Positions 1 to 5,806 are shown, counted from the first letter of the stretch. The stretch: 5,812 nucleotides of DNA from an uncultured Intestinimonas sp. (GCA_958435885.1 CAUBHZ010000134.1:1-5812), one strand, 5' to 3'. Made by a program: numbers and translations. Notes: generated by a model from the letters alone, not told the origin.

Positions 1-716
1 GCGGGCAGCTCCACCCGGACACCGATGTCCACCTGGTTGTTGATGAGGGGGATACCCAGGCGCTTGCACTCGTTGGCGAACCACTCGGCGCCGGAGCGGC
101 CGGGGGCGGCGATGAGCCAGTCGCAGCACACCTCGTCCCCCTTCTCCAGGCCCAGACGGTAGCCGCCGTCGGCGGCGTCGATGGTCTTGACGGCGGTGTT
201 GAACCGGAACTCGATGCCCTTCTTCAGATCCTCGTAGATGTTCTGGAGGATGACCAGGTTCTTCTCGGTGCCCAGGTGCTTGCACCGGGCCTGGAGGAGG
301 TGGAGATCAAACTCCAGAGCCTTCTTCTCCAGGGCCTTGGCCGCCGGGGTGGAGGTGGAGAACATCTCGGTGGTGGCCCCGTGGGCCACGTTGATGGAGT
401 CCACGTACTCGATGAGGTTCATGACCTCCTTGGCGTCCATAAAGTCGGTGAGCCAGCCGCCGAAGGCGGTGGTAAAGTTGAACTTGCCGTCGGAGAAGGC
501 GCCGGCGCCGCCGAAGCCGCACATGGTGTCGCAGACCTTGCACTGGATGCAGTCCTTCACCTTCCCCGCCACGATGGGGCAGCTCCGGCTGTAGATGTCC
601 CGGCCCTGCTCCAGGACCACCACCTTCAGCCCGGGGTTCTGCTTCATCAGCTCGTAACCTGCGTAGATACCGGCCTCTCCGCAGCCAATGATGGCAACGT
701 CGTATCTCTCGCTCAT
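1..716 (-). CDS. FAD-dependent dehydrogenase (COG2509-type), partial, N-terminal 238 residues
   Basis: The protein starts MSERYDVAIIGCGEAGIYAG, a Rossmann dinucleotide-binding fold with the GxGxxG pattern at residues 11-16, followed by an acidic strand end VVVLEQG near 33-38 that would hold the FAD ribose. Residues 45-80 carry a cysteine-rich stretch (Cys46, 56, 59, 62, 66), then GFGGAGAFSDGKFN. This arrangement is typical of the poorly characterised COG2509 family of FAD-dependent dehydrogenases; substrate and electron partner are unknown. The start is set by AAAGGAG (727-733) 10 nt upstream of ATG at 714-716. No signal peptide or membrane segment is seen, so it is probably cytoplasmic. The C-terminal part lies beyond base 1. 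It has its own promoter and sits behind a terminator, so it is not part of the murein operon. Family call is fairly sure; the function is open. Confidence 0.85.
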   Translation of the reverse strand, partial: MSERYDVAIIGCGEAGIYAGYELMKQNPGLKVVVLEQGRDIYSRSCPIVAGKVKDCIQCKVCDTMCGFGGAGAFSDGKFNFTTAFGGWLTDFMDAKEVMNLIEYVDSINVAHGATTEMFSTSTPAAKALEKKALEFDLHLLQARCKHLGTEKNLVILQNIYEDLKKGIEFRFNTAVKTIDAADGGYRLGLEKGDEVCCDWLIAAPGRSGAEWFANECKRLGIPLINNQVDIGVRVELP

Positions 717-776
717 GTGTGCTCTTCTCCTTTGTCTGTTCATTCCATCCCAATCCGATGGGGGCATACTACTTCT

Positions 777-801
777 AGTATAGTATAGCATGTTTTGTCA
801 A
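777..801 (-). promoter_or_regulatory. Predicted sigma-A promoter(s) of the FAD dehydrogenase gene
   Basis: On the minus strand this AT-rich island has a perfect TTGACA (796-801) and two overlapping TATACT boxes (782-787 and 777-782). The first box is preceded by TGC, giving an extended -10 (TGCTATACT, 782-790). The TTGACA is only 8 or 13 nt from the boxes, shorter than the ideal 17, so the extended -10 probably does the work without a canonical -35. Transcription would start near 770-776 and leave a leader of about 55-60 nt. The exact hexamer pair is uncertain; that a promoter lies here is likely because the region lies between a terminator and a gene start in otherwise GC-rich DNA. Confidence 0.6.
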
Positions 802-820
802 GTCTACGCCACCCCGGCGC

Positions 821-850
821 AAAAAAGTGCCCCTCCCGGGCGGGAGGGGC
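821..850 (-). terminator. Intrinsic terminator of the four-gene murein peptide operon
   Basis: The arms GCCCCTCCCG (829-838) and CGGGAGGGGC (841-850) are perfect reverse complements; in practice the stem is about 9 bp with a 4-nt loop. On the minus strand the hairpin is followed after two bases by six T residues (821-826), the standard Rho-independent layout. It lies 28 nt past the stop codon of the NlpC/P60 gene (TAA at 878-880) and upstream of the next gene's promoter, so it cleanly ends the operon. Confidence 0.9.
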
Positions 851-877
851 GTTGAGCATGCTCAGATATTCGGCGAC

Positions 878-1696
878 TTAAAAGACGGTGCCCACGGCGG
901 TCATGCCCTGGTCCAGGTCGGCCCGGTAGTCCGGGTCCTCCGGATCGAGGCTGTTGATGACCACGCCGTCGCTGCCGTTCTTCGCCGTGGAGTGGATGTA
1001 CTTCCCCTCTCCCAGGTACATGGCCACGTGGCCGGGGAAGAAGAGGAGGTCGCCGGGCTCCATATCGGCCCGGGGGATCTCCCGGACGGGGAAGCCCTCC
1101 ACGATGTTGGCGTCCCGGTAGATAACCACCCCGTTGAGAAGGTAGCTCATGGACACCAGCCCCGAGCAGTCGATGCCCATGGGGGTCTTGCCGCCCCAGC
1201 GGTAGTGGGTACCCCGGTAGGTGAGGGCGGTGTCCACCACCGCCTTGCGCAGCTGCGCCGGGTCCTCAAACCGGGGCTTTTCGTAATATTCCCCCAGGAA
1301 ACTACATTTTGTATAGCCTTCCCGGCCGTCGGGCAGCTCCACCCGGAGCCAGCCGTCGTCGTTGGGGGTGCCCGCCGGGGAGAGGATGGCCCCCCGGGTG
1401 AGGGTGGCCAGAGGGAAGCAGGCCACGGCGGGACCGGAGAGGACGTCGCAGATGCCCTTGAGGACCACCCGCTTGGGCCGCTCGGTCCAGCGGCGGACCA
1501 GGTGGTCGCCGGTGAGGACGTGCTCCGCTTGCAGGTAGCCCTCATAGCGGTAGGGGGTCCGGGCCAGGTACCAGCCCGGCTTTACCTCCTCCAGGAGCTC
1601 CACCACCATACCGGCCAGTACTTCGTCCGCCCGCTCGCACTGGAGCTGGGGCCGGCTCATGAGGGGGCAGACAGGTTCGATGACAATGGCTTTCAT
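878..1696 (-). CDS. ykfC: NlpC/P60 gamma-D-glutamyl-L-diamino acid endopeptidase, YkfC-like
   Basis: A 272-residue protein with two predicted SH3b-like beta modules (about 3-60 and 75-135) followed by an NlpC/P60 cysteine peptidase domain (about 145-272). Catalytic residues visible are Cys177 in GIDCSGLV, His223 in GHVAMYLG and His235 in YIHST; a YRWGG motif (165-169) precedes the cysteine. This is the architecture of YkfC and the cyanobacterial homologues that cut the bond between gamma-D-Glu and diaminopimelate (or Lys) in peptides with a free N-terminal L-Ala. The Asp just before the catalytic Cys (Asp176) matches the amine-binding Asp known in that family. No signal peptide is seen (starts MKAIVIEPVC), so it is probably cytoplasmic. 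The start follows GGGAGG placed inside the 3' end of the preceding gene; the gap is 7 nt, so it is co-transcribed. Family call is firm; the exact diamino acid is unknown. Confidence 0.93.
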   Translation of the reverse strand: MKAIVIEPVCPLMSRPQLQCERADEVLAGMVVELLEEVKPGWYLARTPYRYEGYLQAEHVLTGDHLVRRWTERPKRVVLKGICDVLSGPAVACFPLATLTRGAILSPAGTPNDDGWLRVELPDGREGYTKCSFLGEYYEKPRFEDPAQLRKAVVDTALTYRGTHYRWGGKTPMGIDCSGLVSMSYLLNGVVIYRDANIVEGFPVREIPRADMEPGDLLFFPGHVAMYLGEGKYIHSTAKNGSDGVVINSLDPEDPDYRADLDQGMTAVGTVF

Positions 1697-1703
1697 ATCA
1701 GTA

Positions 1704-2525
1704 TCAGCCTCCCGTGCAGAATGCAGGCGCCGGGGCGCCGTAGGTGTCGTAGATGGCCTTGGCCAGCCGGCCGATGAACATCTTCTGCCGCTTGTCCCCC
1801 TCGGGACTGGGGCCGTCCCAGGTGAAGATGCCCAGGAACCAGTCGCCGCCGGGCTGGAAAAAGACCCCGGCGTCGTGGCTCAGGTAGTCCAGGCCGCCGG
1901 TCTTGTGGGCAAAGTCCACCGGGTAGGGAATATAGCGCAGGATATCGTCCATGGACCGCTGGCGGCGGAGCATGTCCAGGGCCACGGCGGCGAGGGACTC
2001 ATTGAGGATCTCCCCCCGGCACAGCTTGCGGTAGAGGGCAAACTGGTCGGCGGCGGAGGTGTAATTGTTCCGGCCGGCGGCAATGGCGTCCCAGTCCAGC
2101 ATCTTCCGCTGGCACACCGTGTGCCGGAGGCCCAACACATCCCGGGCGTAAGCGTTGACGGTGTCGTAGCCCACAGCGGAGAGCACCCGGTTGGTGGCGG
2201 TGTTGTCGCTCTCCACGATCATCCAGTAGAGGAGCTCCCACAGGGAGCAGCTGGTGGGGCCGTACTCAAAGACCTCTGAATCCTCCAGCAGCACCTCGGC
2301 GGGCAGGTCCAGCGTCTGGCCCAGGGAGAGGCGGCCCTGCCGCACCTCCTCCAGGGCGGCCAGGAGCACCGGCACCTTGATGGTGGAGGCCGACACCACC
2401 TGGGTGTCCGGCTCCAGGGCCCAGAGGACCTTGTCGCTCTCCACCTCGCCCACCAGTACGGAGGTCTTGCAGGGGAAGGCGGCGATCTCCTGTTTCAGAT
2501 AGGTATCCAGTGCTTGCGCCGTCAT
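1704..2525 (-). CDS. Cytoplasmic class A beta-lactamase-fold serine hydrolase
   Basis: A 273-residue protein with the three penicillin-recognising enzyme motifs in order: STIK at 47-50 (nucleophile Ser47, Lys50), SDN at 106-108, and KTG at 208-210 in FAHKTGGLDY. This matches the Beta-lactamase2 (PF13354) type of fold. Between SDN and KTG, where true class A beta-lactamases have an ExxLN omega loop with the deacylating glutamate, the sequence runs RKMLDWDAIAAGRNNYTS (140-157), with no clear equivalent. It starts MTAQALDTYLKQEIAAF with no signal peptide or lipobox. The ATG overlaps the LD-carboxypeptidase stop as ATGA and follows GGAGGT at 2535-2540, 9 nt away, indicating translational coupling. 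Its place in a murein peptide operon suggests action on D-Ala-containing peptides, for example as a DD-peptidase or amidase/esterase, rather than drug resistance. That role is inference. The reading frame stays open far upstream, but this is the first well-supported start. Confidence 0.88.
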   Translation of the reverse strand: MTAQALDTYLKQEIAAFPCKTSVLVGEVESDKVLWALEPDTQVVSASTIKVPVLLAALEEVRQGRLSLGQTLDLPAEVLLEDSEVFEYGPTSCSLWELLYWMIVESDNTATNRVLSAVGYDTVNAYARDVLGLRHTVCQRKMLDWDAIAAGRNNYTSAADQFALYRKLCRGEILNESLAAVALDMLRRQRSMDDILRYIPYPVDFAHKTGGLDYLSHDAGVFFQPGGDWFLGIFTWDGPSPEGDKRQKMFIGRLAKAIYDTYGAPAPAFCTGG

Positions 2526-3439
2526 AATGGGAGCACCTCCAGACGTCCGGTGTCGGCGTCCATGGCGGCCATGGCCCCCAGGGGCAGGGAGAGGTTGGGC
2601 AGGCTGTGGCCGCAGGAGAGGCCGGAGAGGACCGGCTTCCCCGCCGGGACGATGAGCTCCCGAAAAACCTCCTCCAGGGTGAGGGAGCGCTCCGGGTCCT
2701 CGGGGGGACAGTCGGTCCAGGCCCCCAGGAGCACCCCGGCGCAGTCCCGGAACTTTCCCGCGTTCCTGAGCTGGGTGAGCATGCTGTCGATGCGGTAGAC
2801 CTTCTCCCCCACGTCCTCCAGGAAGAGGAGCTTCCCCTTCGTGTCGATCTCCCAGGGGGTACCCAGGGAGGCGGCCAGCAGGGACAGGTTGCCGCCGCAC
2901 AGCCGGCCCATGGCGCTGCCGTGGGAGAGGGCGGTGAGGGGTCCGGGGTTCTCCACCGGCCCGGCCAGGGGACCGAAGAGGCAGCGCCGCAGTCCGGACA
3001 TGGTGACCTCGTCCACCGGCTTGTAGTAGTCGGCGGCGGGCATGGGGGCGTGGAAGGTGACAAAGCCGCACACCTGGTTGAAGGCGGTGTGGAGGGCGGT
3101 GATGTCGCTGTAGCCCACGAAGAGCTTGGGCCGCCGGGCGATGGCGTCCAGGTCCAGCAGGGGGAGGAGGCGGTGGGCGCCGTAGCCTCCCCGGAGGCAG
3201 AGCACCCCGGCGATGGTATCGTCGGCAAAGGCGGCCTGGAGGTCGGAGGCGCGCTGGGCGTCGTCGGCGGCGAAGTAGCCGTGGCGGCTGGCGGCGTAGC
3301 AGGAGGGGTAGGGGACCGGCTCCAGGCCCAGGGCCTTCACGGCGTCCACGGCGGCGGGGAGCCGCTGGGCCTCCACGGCGGAGCTGGGCGCCAGCAGGGC
3401 CACCCGGGCGCCGGGATAGAGGGGATTGGGTGTGATCAT
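2522..3439 (-). CDS. ldcA: LD-carboxypeptidase, peptidase family S66
   Basis: A 305-residue protein of usual length for the family. S66 enzymes remove the C-terminal D-Ala from murein tetrapeptides (L-Ala-D-Glu-DAP-D-Ala to tripeptide) in the cytoplasm. The Ser-Glu-His triad is visible: Ser111 in FVGYSDIT, Glu208 in LFLEDVGE, His278 in CGHSLP. The N-terminal strand GARVALLAPSS and the LRGGYGAHRLL segment are also typical. There is no signal peptide. An in-frame ATG at 3466 would add nine residues (MAVSRRERE) and overlap the epimerase, but GGAGGG at 3449-3454 sits correctly for the ATG at 3437-3439, so that start is preferred; the gap to the epimerase stop is then 17 nt. The 3' end overlaps the next gene as ATGA. 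It corresponds to YkfA in the Bacillus ykf cluster. Confidence 0.94.
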   Translation of the reverse strand: MITPNPLYPGARVALLAPSSAVEAQRLPAAVDAVKALGLEPVPYPSCYAASRHGYFAADDAQRASDLQAAFADDTIAGVLCLRGGYGAHRLLPLLDLDAIARRPKLFVGYSDITALHTAFNQVCGFVTFHAPMPAADYYKPVDEVTMSGLRRCLFGPLAGPVENPGPLTALSHGSAMGRLCGGNLSLLAASLGTPWEIDTKGKLLFLEDVGEKVYRIDSMLTQLRNAGKFRDCAGVLLGAWTDCPPEDPERSLTLEEVFRELIVPAGKPVLSGLSCGHSLPNLSLPLGAMAAMDADTGRLEVLPL

Positions 3440-3456
3440 CTCTCTCTCCCTCCGGC

Positions 3457-4545
3457 TCACTGCCACTGCCCACAGGGGATATTGGTCACGCCGATGCCCG
3501 GGTCGTCGCTCATGCGGATGACGGCCTCGTCAAAGACCGGCCCGCCAGTGAAGGGGTCCTGGGCGCACAGGGAGGGGCCGTCCAGGTCGCAGCGGGTGAT
3601 GACGCTGCGGCCCGCCGCCAGGTGGGCGGCGGCGGCCACCGCCAGCCGGGACTCCAGCATGCAGCCGATCATGCACTCCACGCCGTAGATCTCGGCCACG
3701 TCGCAGATCTTCAGGGCCTGCCAGATGCCGCCGGTCTTCATGAGCTTGATGTTGATGAGGTCGGCCGCCCCCCGGCGGATGATCTCCACCGCGTCGGCGG
3801 GGGAAAAGACTGACTCGTCGGCTAGGATGGGGGTGCGCACCCGGCTGGTGACGTAGGCCATGCCCTCCAGGTCGTGGGCGGGGACGGGCTGCTCCACCAG
3901 GTCGATGTCCAGACCCCTGTCCTCCATGGCCGAGATGATGGACACCGCCCCCTTGGCGGTCCAGCCCTGGTTGGCGTCCACCCGGAGCTTCACGTCGGGA
4001 CCCACCGCCTCCCGGATCTTCTCCATCCGCTCCACGTCGGCCCTGGGGTCCTTGCCCACCTTGATCTTCAGGATGCGGTAGCCCCGCGCCACCGCCTCCA
4101 GGCTGTCCTTCACCATCTCCTCCACCGGGTTCACCGAGATGGTGAGGTCGGTCTCCAGCTCCCGCCGGGCGCCGCCCAGGGCCCGCCACACCGGAATGCC
4201 GTACCGCTTGCCCCAGAGGTCGTACACCGCCATGTCCACCGCCGCCTTGGCGGAGGTGTTCTTCACCATGCAGGCCTGGAGCTTCCTCATCACCCCGTCC
4301 AGGTCCTCCACCTCCATGCCCACCAGGGCGGGGCGGATGAAGTCCCGGACGGCGCACTCGATGGAGCCCATGGTGTCGCCGGTGATGACGGCGGTGGGGG
4401 GCGCCTCGCCGTAGCCCACCTGGCCGTCGTCGGCCACCACCATCACCGCCACATCCTCCAGATGGGTGACGGTGCGCAGGGCCGTCTTGAAGGGGTGGCG
4501 CAGCGGGAGAGAGATGCGTCCGATACGAATGTCCTGGATGACCAT
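3457..4545 (-). CDS. ykfB: L-Ala-D/L-Glu epimerase (enolase superfamily)
   Basis: A 362-residue member of the muconate-lactonizing-enzyme subgroup of the enolase superfamily: a capping domain (about 1-125) and a TIM barrel with the acid/base lysines and Mg2+ ligands. Visible are the KxK motif (Lys160, Lys162) in LKIKVG, metal ligands Asp190 (RVDANQGW), Glu218 (LVEQP) and Asp243 (ADES), and the opposite-face lysine Lys267 (INIKLMKTGG). The Asp-Leu-Asp at 320-322 (RCDLDGP) is the DxD motif that binds the dipeptide amino group in L-Ala-D/L-Glu epimerases and separates them from o-succinylbenzoate synthases. The reaction is L-Ala-D-Glu to L-Ala-L-Glu, the step that makes murein dipeptide usable. 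It is the first gene of the operon, with ATG at 4543-4545 behind an AGGGGG site (4554-4559). Substrate call is strong from the DxD motif and the neighbours. Confidence 0.95.
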   Translation of the reverse strand: MVIQDIRIGRISLPLRHPFKTALRTVTHLEDVAVMVVADDGQVGYGEAPPTAVITGDTMGSIECAVRDFIRPALVGMEVEDLDGVMRKLQACMVKNTSAKAAVDMAVYDLWGKRYGIPVWRALGGARRELETDLTISVNPVEEMVKDSLEAVARGYRILKIKVGKDPRADVERMEKIREAVGPDVKLRVDANQGWTAKGAVSIISAMEDRGLDIDLVEQPVPAHDLEGMAYVTSRVRTPILADESVFSPADAVEIIRRGAADLINIKLMKTGGIWQALKICDVAEIYGVECMIGCMLESRLAVAAAAHLAAGRSVITRCDLDGPSLCAQDPFTGGPVFDEAVIRMSDDPGIGVTNIPCGQWQ

Positions 4546-4622
4546 GGGTCACGCCCCCTGAAATAAAATTTCAACCCTCAGCGGGTCGATACACGGCTTT
4601 TTCAGCCTTTCAGACTTCACTT
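4546..4622 (-). other. Predicted 5' leader of the murein peptide operon with three small hairpins
   Basis: From the predicted start site near 4622 to the epimerase ATG the transcript would carry about 77 nt. In it are three short inverted repeats in a row: GGCT/AGCC (4595-4607), ACCC/GGGT (4574-4586) and TGAAAT/ATTTCA (4559-4573 in plus-strand bases). The last one abuts the ribosome binding site. Each is weak alone (4-6 bp). No known riboswitch class was recognised and no leader peptide is evident. Confidence 0.35.
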
Positions 4623-4629
4623 AGGTGAA
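4616..4629. promoter_or_regulatory. Candidate operator, inverted repeat TTCAC-N4-GTGAA over the operon start site
   Basis: The 14-bp element TTCACTTAGGTGAA has perfect 5-bp arms plus an inner T-A pair (6 of 7 positions symmetric). It touches the downstream end of the predicted -10 box (4629-4634) and covers the predicted transcription start, the classic place for a repressor site. Which protein binds it is not known; the divergent WYL protein is one candidate. Confidence 0.5.
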
Positions 4630-4657
4630 TTGTACCATGGACCTTCCCCCTTGTAAA
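4629..4657 (-). promoter_or_regulatory. Predicted sigma-A promoter of the murein peptide operon
   Basis: On the minus strand a -35 box TTTACA (4652-4657) is separated by exactly 17 nt from a -10 box TACAAT (4629-4634), which is preceded by TGG to give an extended -10 (TGGTACAAT). Both hexamers differ from consensus by one base. The predicted start is near 4622, about 77 nt upstream of the epimerase ATG. Together with the terminator at 821-850 it defines a self-contained four-gene transcript. Confidence 0.8.
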
Positions 4658-4673
4658 GAGACAACCTGCCGCC

Positions 4674-4704
4674 GGAGGGCGGTCCGCCCCGGTCACCGCC
4701 CTCC
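4674..4704. repeat. GC-rich inverted repeat between the divergent promoters
   Basis: GGAGGGCGGT (4674-4683) and ACCGCCCTCC (4695-4704) are perfect 10-bp reverse complements around an 11-nt spacer. A competing pairing is available between CCGGAGGG (4672-4679) and CCCTCCGG (4703-4710). There is no T-run on either side, so it is not a terminator. It lies just upstream of the operon -35 box and could be a regulator site or simply a product of the high GC content. Confidence 0.45.
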
Positions 4705-4749
4705 CTCCGGCCCGACGGGCGAAACGAAATTTCCCGCCCCGGGCGAGGG

Positions 4750-4773
4750 AAAAGTCCTTTTTTAAGGACTTTT
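4750..4773. promoter_or_regulatory. AT-rich inverted repeat at the regulator gene's -35 region, candidate operator
   Basis: AAAAGTCCTT (4750-4759) and AAGGACTTTT (4764-4773) are perfect 10-bp reverse complements around TTTT. The element spans the position where the -35 box of the WYL gene promoter would be, so it may bind an autoregulator. It also resembles a weak two-way terminator because A and T runs flank the stem, but it lies upstream of both divergent promoters and would have no transcript to end. Confidence 0.5.
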
Positions 4774-4786
4774 TATCTGGTAAGAT
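4758..4786 (+). promoter_or_regulatory. Predicted extended -10 promoter of the WYL regulator gene
   Basis: TAAGAT at 4781-4786 is preceded by TGG, giving TGGTAAGAT as an extended -10. At 17 nt upstream the only -35 candidate is a poor T-run (4758-4763), which lies inside the AT-rich inverted repeat. Transcription would start near 4792, leaving a leader of about 20 nt before the ATG at 4814. Confidence 0.5.
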
Positions 4787-4813
4787 AGAGAGACAGAGAC
4801 GGAGGGATGTCCC

Positions 4814-5806
4814 ATGGCCAGAGGGGCGGGACAAAAACAGAAGCTGCTGGTGCTCCGTCAGATCCTGCTGGAGCGCACCGACGAGGAGCACCCCATCACC
4901 ACCCAGGCCCTCATCGACGCCCTGGCGGCCCAGGGCATCCCGGCCGAGCGCAAGAGCGTCTACGACGACATGGAGGTGCTGCGGCAGACGGGACTGGACA
5001 TCCAGAGCCGGAAGGGGAAGGACCCGGGCTGGTTCGTGGGGGAGCGCTCCTTTCAGCTGCCGGAGCTCAAGCTGCTGGTGGACGCGGTGCAGTCCTGCAA
5101 ATTCATCACCAAGCGGAAGAGCGACGACCTCATCCGCAAGCTGGAGGGTCTCACCAGCGTCCACCAGGCCCGGCAGCTCCAGCGGCAGGTCTACGTGGAC
5201 CGGCGGGTCAAGACCATGAACGAGAGCGTCTACTACTCCATCGACAAGCTCCACACCGCCCTGGCCGCCGGGAAGGCGGTGACCTTCCGCTACTTCGACT
5301 ACGACGTGCGGAAGGAGAAGGTCTTTCGCCGGAACGGGCGGCGGTACACCGTCTTTCCCCACGGCCTCATCTGGAACAGCGAGAACTACTACCTGGTGGG
5401 CTGGGACGGCGCCAAGAAGGAGGTGCGCCACTACCGGGTGGACAAGATGGCCGAGCTGGCCGTCACCTGTCTGAAGCTGGAGGAGGGGGAGGACCTGGAC
5501 CGGTCCACCTTCGACATGGCTGCCTACGCCGCCAAGCACTTCGGCATGTTCAGCGGCCGGGAGGGCAAGGTCCGCCTGCGCTGCGACAACAGCATGGTGG
5601 GGGTCATGCTGGACCGGTTCGGTCAGGAGGTCATCCTGGTCCCCGACGGCTCCGACCACTTCACCCTCACCGTGGACGCGGTGGTCTCCCCCCAGTTTTA
5701 CGGCTGGCTCTTCGGCCTGGGGGAGGGGGTGGTCCTCACCGGCCCCGACTGGGCAGTGGAGGACTACCGGCAGCAGCTCCGGGCCGCCCTGGGACAGGAC
5801 CAATGA
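4814..5806 (+). CDS. WYL-domain transcriptional regulator (HTH-WYL-WCX)
   Basis: A 330-residue protein of typical length for this family. Residues about 8-65 form a winged helix-turn-helix (QKLLVLRQILLE, then the recognition-helix region ERKSVYDDMEVLRQTGL). Residues about 140-215 form the WYL domain, with YYSIDKLHTALAAGKAVTFRYFDYD, then NYYLVGWD (191-198) where the name-giving W-Y-L is Y-Y-L, and HYRVDKM with Arg208. The C-terminal part (about 245-325) is a WCX-like dimerisation segment. WYL proteins are DNA-binding repressors or activators thought to sense a ligand through basic and aromatic residues of the WYL pocket; the ligand here is unknown. The start is set by GGAGGG at 4801-4806, 7 nt before ATG; another ATG at 4807 is in a different frame. 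It is transcribed divergently from the murein operon and is a plausible regulator of it, which is inference. Confidence 0.93.
   Translation: MARGAGQKQKLLVLRQILLERTDEEHPITTQALIDALAAQGIPAERKSVYDDMEVLRQTGLDIQSRKGKDPGWFVGERSFQLPELKLLVDAVQSCKFITKRKSDDLIRKLEGLTSVHQARQLQRQVYVDRRVKTMNESVYYSIDKLHTALAAGKAVTFRYFDYDVRKEKVFRRNGRRYTVFPHGLIWNSENYYLVGWDGAKKEVRHYRVDKMAELAVTCLKLEEGEDLDRSTFDMAAYAAKHFGMFSGREGKVRLRCDNSMVGVMLDRFGQEVILVPDGSDHFTLTVDAVVSPQFYGWLFGLGEGVVLTGPDWAVEDYRQQLRAALGQDQ

Noticed and set aside
745..761. Small inverted repeat CCATC/GATGG in the leader of the FAD gene
   Set aside because: It has only 5 bp with a 7-nt loop, no T-run and no obvious relation to the promoter or ribosome binding site; it is probably chance.
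827..1777. Open frame on the plus strand opposite the NlpC/P60 gene
   Set aside because: It starts inside the terminator, has no domain and is antisense to a gene with an intact catalytic triad.
3440..3466. Alternative start of the LD-carboxypeptidase at 3466
   Set aside because: It adds a charged non-family tail, would overlap the epimerase stop and has no good ribosome binding site, whereas the ATG at 3437-3439 has GGAGGG at proper distance.
1704..3473. Possible 589-residue fusion protein extending the serine hydrolase upstream across the LD-carboxypeptidase region
   Set aside because: The upstream part is Arg/Pro/Gly-rich out-of-frame translation of the LD-carboxypeptidase gene. A good ribosome binding site and the ATGA overlap place the true start at 2525.
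2606..3688. Long open frame on the plus strand (360 codons) opposite the LD-carboxypeptidase and epimerase genes
   Set aside because: It is Gly/Val/Gln/His-rich low-complexity protein without a recognisable domain, antisense to two firmly identified genes, as expected from high third-position GC.
4610..5803. Long open frame on the minus strand (397 codons) opposite the WYL regulator
   Set aside because: It is Val/Leu/His/Pro-rich without motifs and fully antisense to a convincing regulator gene; it is a shadow of GC bias.
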